The position numbers and the translations under genes were made by a program. Below, piece after piece: positions 57,778-64,000 of a DNA stretch of 64,000 nt. The number at the start of each line of letters is the position of its first letter. Positions within the stretch are counted from its first letter, which is position 1. Below the pieces are notes generated by a model. It ran no database searches and was not told where the DNA came from. It saw only the letters and a program-made list of their open reading frames with translations. The stretch is from Marthasterias glacialis (lineage: Eukaryota; Echinodermata; Asteroidea; Forcipulatida; Asteriidae): assembly GCA_911728455.2 (NCBI GenBank), contig OU452219.1, positions 25,363,211 to 25,427,210 on the forward strand. Direction: 5' to 3'.

Positions 57778-60700
57778 GCATCCTAATTTTCCCGGAGATG
57801 TAGGACATGACCCACTTTCTTAGACAGAGAGAGGGAGGGAGATATCCAATTAGGATACATAATTTGTTGTAGATGCGGTGTTTAACAGGAGGCAGTTTTC
57901 TCAGGATTATGTTTGAGGGGATGGAGGAGGGGGAAGGACTGATAAGTAGGGGGGGGGTAGGACTTGGCAGAAACTGGTGCATACATTGTACATGTACAGT
58001 GTATGTAATCATGATGTGATTCATTTAAGAATGCCTATATTCATAAATAGTATTAGTTGCTATATCAAGAGGTTTTCTCATGCACAGAAAAATAAACTAC
58101 ATTGTTTTGTACTTTCTAGGCAGTGTCATTTACTATAAGACTAGAAGTAATGACACTAATAATGTCACAACATTCTCTTTGCCTAATTAAAAATTATAAA
58201 TCTTATGATGCACATGTAACTCTCTCATTGTTTTGGTTTGACAATCATATGTGCATATGAACCATGGAATGCCTAGTGCTTTCCTAGAACTATGATAAAC
58301 AAAATAACTTTTAGTCACGTATCGTGTCGTTAATACTGCAGTGAGCATTGTCATTGTTGCCTTTGCGTCATTTTCATTGACGTATTTTGACATTTTGTTG
58401 CTGTTGTCTTCGCTGCCCTTGTTGCTGTCCTTTGCTGTTGATGCGTTGTTTTCTCAATTTACAAGTGTGTTTGGAATGGCTCTAGACGGCTTTAAGCTTT
58501 ATGGGCAATCCTTCAGACCTACATTTGGATATTGCCGTGTGTTTTTTTTTATTGGCCTGAGCATGTCTGTCTGTTGAAACTGAGAGATTTAACAAAAGGG
58601 ATCCGGTTGTTTTCACAGAGCAAGGGCGTCCTCACTTCGTTTCATGTGCAAAACCAATGGGTACGCTGCCAAAAAACAACAACATCCAAACAATGGAACT
58701 CCTTGATTTTACAGGGTTCACCAAATGTTTGTTGGCTGTATAATGTTTGTTTTTGTGTCGTTTTTCTATTTTTACCCTCTGTATTATATTTTACATTCTT
58801 CTGTATTTTCTTAATGCATTTTAACCAGTTGCCACCAGGATTCTTTTTTTCCTTCTTTCTGGGGGGCTCTTTTGGCGGAATTGCCAGAATCTTTTTTCTT
58901 TGAGGGTACCGCTGGCACAAAGAAAACCCTGACTTGACAAGGCCAAGAGAACAAAGTTTCTCTTATAGGATCGTCCGGTTTGTTTCTTGACCGAGAAAAT
59001 GTCAAATTCATGCAGTGTGAATTGCAAAACATCGGCCGTTACCTAAGACATAGGAGTGGAACTAAATATAGAACCATGGCTCGATTGCCGTGTCACTCTG
59101 ACTTACTCCATTGAGCCGAAATACAATGAACGAACAATGGTGGAAGCCCTCAATGCCTCGTAATCCCCTTGGAACAAAAGGACAAAGGTCTAAAATAGGG
59201 GATTACACAAAAACTGCCTCTCAATGGCCACAAAATGCCAATTTTGCCAATCAAGACCTTTTTTTGTCCTTGTGGGAGAAACGAAGCATTAGACGGCATT
59301 TGTGCGCTACGCAGTTGAATGACCGCGTGACTTTTGGTCCGGTGGTCAGAAATTACATAATGGCGTCTTAAGATGGCTTCTGTTTCAAGGTAGGGGAAAC
59401 AATTGCATGTATTCACGCCATCTGGTGTCAACTGGTTGAAAAATTTACCTTTTGTGAACGTGTATGTCTGTTTTTTTGTAGCTGTTTTATTTTTAAATAT
59501 TTTATATCTGTAATGGTATATTTTCTTGTAGCAGGCTCTAATTAAAAAACAAAATTCATAATTTCTGAAGCAAGAGTTGGAGAGTAAGGAATATATAGCA
59601 GTTTATACCAACATCAAGGAAGGGTTTTACTAAAATCTCACCTTCTTTTGAAGGGTCCAGTATTTATTATTCAAAGGATTTTTTTTTAAACTGAACACAA
59701 TTTTGTTCGCTGGTGATTTGGGGGTACATGGCTTGCATCTTTCTAATCTACATTGCGATCAATGGAATATCTTGACTAGCTCTATGGATATCGTCGAGTC
59801 ATGCCTCGTCCTTTAAGTATGACAGTGATTTGTTAACCGCGGTACATGCGTGTGTACTTAACCATGTTGAACTTGTTACATGACCATGGCTGTAGCTACA
59901 CACTTATTGCTCCACAACAAACATTCTCTGCGTCCGCGTTGCGTGGAATACAAATTCCTTTGTTTGCCACCACCCCCCCCAGCTGTCTTGTGTGATGGTG
60001 TGTCGTCAAGATTGACATCAATAGTAGAGATGCTTTTTGATATATCAAGCAGATGTACACATCAGGCTGTCATTGAAGAAATTCATTCAAACATGTACAA
60101 GCAATAGTGTAAGGACCTGAGATAATTAGATAATTAAGATGTACATGTAACTCTTTCGTTTGAAAACGTAAAGTAAAAAAGTATAAAATAGATATCAATA
60201 AATAAATTCAAGCACCTGAAAACAAACAAACAAAATAAAGGAAATAGAATCTCCAAAAAATATCAAAAGTAGTACGACAAAAAGTAAATAAACATAAAAA
60301 AGAAAGTCTTAAAAACTTCAAGGCTTTTCATTTGTAGGCAGTGAAAGGCCTATTGTTAACCCCATCCAGGGGTACAAAGGAAGAAAAAAAACCCCAGCAT
60401 TTTTTCACAGAAACATGAAAACAAACGTGCATCCTTTTGAAAGTGTACCCATGTCTTCCAGGGGAGATTACGATATACTTTTCAATTTGGTTGGTTGAAA
60501 ACAAAACCCAGTCACCACATCTTCATACTAGTGAAAGGTAACAAAATTTGATGATCGGCAATTTCCACCCGCACCACGCAGAAGGTTTCTCTGACTACTG
60601 ACTGCACAGTACAGTACAGCGCCGTGGGTTGATTGGTGTGATTAACTTGGGAGTTAATTTCGAAAATGTTTTGTTATTGTCTGGAACTTTTGAGCATTTG

Positions 60701-62780
60701 AGTAGAAAGTTTTGTAGATTGACCAGTATGTCTTGATGTGATACATTTTCAATGACTCCCATAAAGTACACCTCACTGTGTGGGAATGCAACTGTGCACT
60801 GTGTAGAAACGCACCATGCACATTAACATCTTCTTTAAAACATTGTGCATTCATGATATATAGGGCTAGATGGAAGTGATGTTTCAAAATGTAACCAGGT
60901 TTAAAGTTAGTTTTTCCCTGTTAAATCGTCACTGATGCCACAAAATCACACACAAGTAGATGCAAGTAAAAACTATCAATCCAAGAAAACAGCATCTAAG
61001 GCTGAACACTTTTTAAAATACCAGTATCCTTGAAAAAGTTCAGAGTCTTTTCAACTACAATAGTTTTCTCGTTGTGGACCCTTCATGCTTTGAACTTGAT
61101 AAATATACTGCTTGTGACTGTTCAATTAAGCAATAAAAAAGAAAGGTGCGTGTCGGTTCATGAAACAAACAAAAAATCTCTATTTTCGTGAAGTGACACC
61201 CTAATCATTTTTGTTAACATTTGAGCTTAATGTGCGCTTTGCATTACAATGGTAAATCGAACCTGTGTGTCAGTTCTTTAAATTTTTACCATACATAATT
61301 ATCGTAGTTAAAAAAGTAAAGCTGTTGAAGCTTTGAAACTTCATGAAATATTAGGCCTTGATGAATATTGTATAAACATGTACAAAACTGATAATAAATA
61401 AATAAATAAATAAATAAAAAATGGTTTTGTACACAATGTGTCAGTTTGTGATATCGGTAACAAAATGATGATATTGGGATATTACATGTTTTGTCTAGCT
61501 TTGGCCAACACACCTTTGTTCATGGAGAACAATAAAAAGAATGATTTCAGGATGTCTTTTACGTTTATGAATGTTTGACATGCATGAAACATGATTTGCT
61601 TGAAAGACAAAATAGTTGTTTTGTTGTCACTAATATATAGTTCATTATGTCTGTATTGCCTTCTACTTCTGTCAATGAGTCTCAGTAACATGTTTGTTTT
61701 GCAGGTTTAAGAAAAACACTTTATTTAATCAAATAAACCAGGACCAATTCAAGTACAGACTGGAGGATTGTAGGATTCACCATTTATCAGCAAAATCTTT
61801 CCCATGCAAGTTTGTTTGGCTATGGAACCTAATTACTGATGTTGTAGTATTGGATCAAATTCAAGTTTTACAGTAAAGTATTTTGAATTTAAAAGAAAAA
61901 AGAAAGAAAGTGAAGTCCATCCAAATGCCAACACGATAATTTACAGGTAATTAAATTTCTGTGAGTTAAGGTTTATCATTGTGTTACATCTGTTCCATCA
62001 GATAAAGCCCCATTTAATTGGACTTGAAGTATTTGTCTTCCATTAGGGATATATGGACTAACAAAGACGACACAGGGAATAATCTTATAAGACAGAGAGG
62101 GCCTGGTATCCTAGGAATTGTGCTGCATATCCTTGACATTTTTGGCGATGACAACTGCGCTAAATAGAACAAGGTGAAGTAATTTACAGGTTAAGGCTTG
62201 GGTGGCCCTGTTCTTGGTTGATTGCCATACATGTTAATTTACTTATTAATATTCACCCCCCTACCCTGATGACAAAATAATATTAATAGTAATAATAAAG
62301 AAAGGATGGAGCAATAAAAATAAGGGTAGAGGTACAATGTAAGTTGTAGTAGTTGTTTTTGAACTAAACTTGCTCATTAACCACCATTGCTATAAAACCA
62401 TGACACACACACACTGTGATGAAGCCAGCTTTGGTCAAAAAGGAGGGGCTAGAAATCTGTTTTTAAGGATTAGTTATGTCTTCACATGCAATTCTTCACT
62501 ACCTTTTGTCAACCTTGCCTCTTGAAAACAAATAAAAATTCTGCAGAAGTTGGTATTCAAAATCACTGAGTTGCTTGAAGGGCTGTAGTTTGTGGTTACC
62601 AGTTTCCTGACAATTGTAAACATTCTGTGTGTTGACACTGTCAAAGGTGGGTTTACATCTTGAAAACTAGAGGGTTCTTTCCAATGTTTGTACCTACACT
62701 GTGAAGGACAGACAGTAATGCCAATAATATTGATGGAGTGCAATACTTCCTCATGTAACAAACATTACAGAGCTATCAAA
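57778..62780. other. No gene seen
   Basis: Contains a near-perfect palindrome around 57980-58005 (CATACATTGTAC / GTACAGTGTATG) and a (TAAA)6 run at 61394-61419. Open frames (for example 58532-58903) are T-rich or otherwise uninformative. Confidence 0.4.
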
Positions 62781-62789
62781 AGAGGGCCC

Positions 62790-63049
62790 CGGATGGAATC
62801 GGGTGTTTGGTTACACTTAACAACCCCAGTATAGCATTCGTAACTGATGGAGGCCCTGCTGAAATCCGGTGGTGTCCGCCAGGGAGACCCCAGCAGAGCC
62901 TTACTCAGCGCCTCTCAAGTATCTCCAGTTACAGGCTGGTGACAGAGGAGCGGCTAAGACGTGTTTGCATAGCAAGTAAGAGAGCGCCAAGACCCCATTC
63001 ATCAACACGGATTCCCCAAGCTGAAGCGCAGGACCCCTCAGTCTCCTAA
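62790..63049 (+). other. GC-richer open frame of unknown nature
   Basis: The 80-codon frame ends at 63049 and contains GGPAEIRWCPPGRPQQSLTQ and VTEERLRRVC. It stands out from the AT-rich background. A possible acceptor (CAACCCCAG, before 62833) and donor (GCAA|GTAAGA, near 62977) would make a phase-1 exon. That does not fit directly after kinase exon 6. No family recognised. Confidence 0.25.
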
Positions 63050-63686
63050 GAGAGCATTTGTCTTAATATTATTGGGTTTTCTTACCATGCTGGGAAGTGT
63101 TGCATATTTCATTGTCTGCGGTCTGTTGTGTGTTTTTTCGATGGGGAGAATGGTGCGAAACGGTGTTTGTCGAAAGGACGAAGGGCGATTTAGCAGGAGT
63201 GCTACTCGTGTTGCTGGGTTCCGTTGTCAAATGTTTGCGGTTAAGACTCCTGTCGTCTGAATGCTCTCATAGAGGGAGACAAGAACTTTATGAGCTGAGA
63301 ATTCTAGCTGATGAAATGAAGCTTGTATTAATAATGTAGATCAAGAGTGCTTGAGATAAAGGCACTACATCATGGATAACATTACATTTTCAGAGAAAAC
63401 CTATTAAAGCATTGGTCTGTAAAAAAATCACCACAGTATTTTTGTTGCCTGAAAGGTGGTTCCAGTCTATTTATGAAATACTTAAGGCAAAAGTATTTTT
63501 AATTTTTGTAAAGGAAAGGTAAACAAATTCTCTGGGCGAAGTATGGTTTTCCTGTTCCCAAATTGAAACTATGTATAGCTGTACAGTAGATCATTATTGA
63601 CATATACAAATTATTGCTTGTTGCTGTTCTGCTCAGGTACCCATGGTAGATGTTTGTGGGTACTGTAGTAGGGGGAGAGAGGAAGA

Positions 63687-63910
63687 AGGGTGGGTAGCGG
63701 CGTAGCCAGGATTTTTTCACTGGTGGGCACATGGGAGGGGCATTGCTTTTTTAGTGGGAGGGGGGACCTAGTGGGGCAGTGTTTTTTTTAATGAAGTTTA
63801 TGTATCTGTTTTTTTTCTCCTTGGGGGAGCACCAGGGGTGGGTGGCACTGGAAAATCGTGGGTGAAATGTGCCCCCTAGTACCCCCCTGGCTACGCCCGC
63901 TGAGGGTGGG
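63687..63910. mobile_element. hAT-type MITE with 8-bp target duplication
   Basis: A 208-bp core starts TAGCGGCGTAGCCAGG; its inverted right end is CAGCGGGCGTAGCCAGG. It is flanked by identical 8-bp direct repeats AGGGTGGG (63687-63694 and 63903-63910). The 8-bp duplication and CAG-type ends fit the hAT superfamily. The interior is G- and T-rich and non-coding. Confidence 0.85.
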
Positions 63911-64000
63911 ACATCATCCCACAAACCACATTACCAGAAGGCAGGAGCATCTCCTCAAATATACATGTATGTATCAAAAAAGACTCAAGGCATTCTTAGA

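Larger units (their letters stand above)
41551..64000 (+). other. Probable long kinase intron 6 (open to the right)
   Basis: After the exon 6 donor I found no phase-0 exon that continues the kinase and no HxDLKPEN-type codon string up to 64000. The simplest reading is an intron of more than 22 kb. The alternative is a missed short exon. Confidence 0.45.

Noticed and set aside
58341..58903. Hydrophobic open frames (Leu/Phe-rich)
   Set aside because: T-rich DNA reads as hydrophobic protein; no splice signals or family match.
1..64000. CRISPR array, operon, rRNA or prokaryotic mobile element
   Set aside because: No regularly spaced identical repeats with unique spacers and no dense coding; the window is animal nuclear DNA.

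Overview
Organism. This is nuclear DNA from an intron-bearing animal, most likely a marine invertebrate deuterostome (echinoderm or hemichordate type). The reasons are AT-rich non-coding sequence, one recognisable gene split by GT-AG introns of 0.9 to more than 6 kb, frequent ACATGTA/TGTACA words, many simple repeats, tRNA-derived SINEs, and small DNA transposons with terminal inverted repeats (TIRs). The class-level assignment is inference; nothing fixes the species. No bacterial-style operon, CRISPR array, rRNA or functional tRNA gene was seen. Layout. (1) 1-26.4 kb: no gene I can prove. It holds repeat copies, simple repeats and several stretches that look like conserved regulatory DNA. One exon-like open frame lies on the minus strand at 7873-8069. 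(2) 26.45-28.18 kb: a promoter-like interval. A consensus splice donor on the minus strand (26455) suggests a leftward, divergent transcript, and a protein kinase gene starts rightward at 28185. (3) 28185-41550: six coding exons of that kinase, with phases that all agree (0/2, 2/1, 1/1, 1/0, 0/0, 0/0). They encode the first 188 residues: an N-terminal extension, a glycine-rich loop, the VAIK lysine, the helix C region and the hinge. The sequence resembles the DYRK/HIPK/PRP4 branch of CMGC kinases. (4) 41551-64000: no further exon of the gene was recognised. In particular no HxDLKPEN catalytic loop is visible, so this is probably a long intron and the gene runs off the right edge. It holds more transposon copies, SINEs and regulatory-looking islands. 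Repeats. At least two SINE families are present. There are several TIR families: a hAT element with a perfect 8-bp target duplication (63687-63910); seven copies of a short CAGGCCTGATAC-ended family; an 810-bp element ending in ATAGACCGATTGCG; a TTAA-flanked element; and two GC-rich MITE-like elements. A perfect 37-bp inverted repeat with a 6-nt loop lies at 19444-19523. Most apparent ORFs of 60-140 codons are chance open frames or repeat translations and are not annotated.
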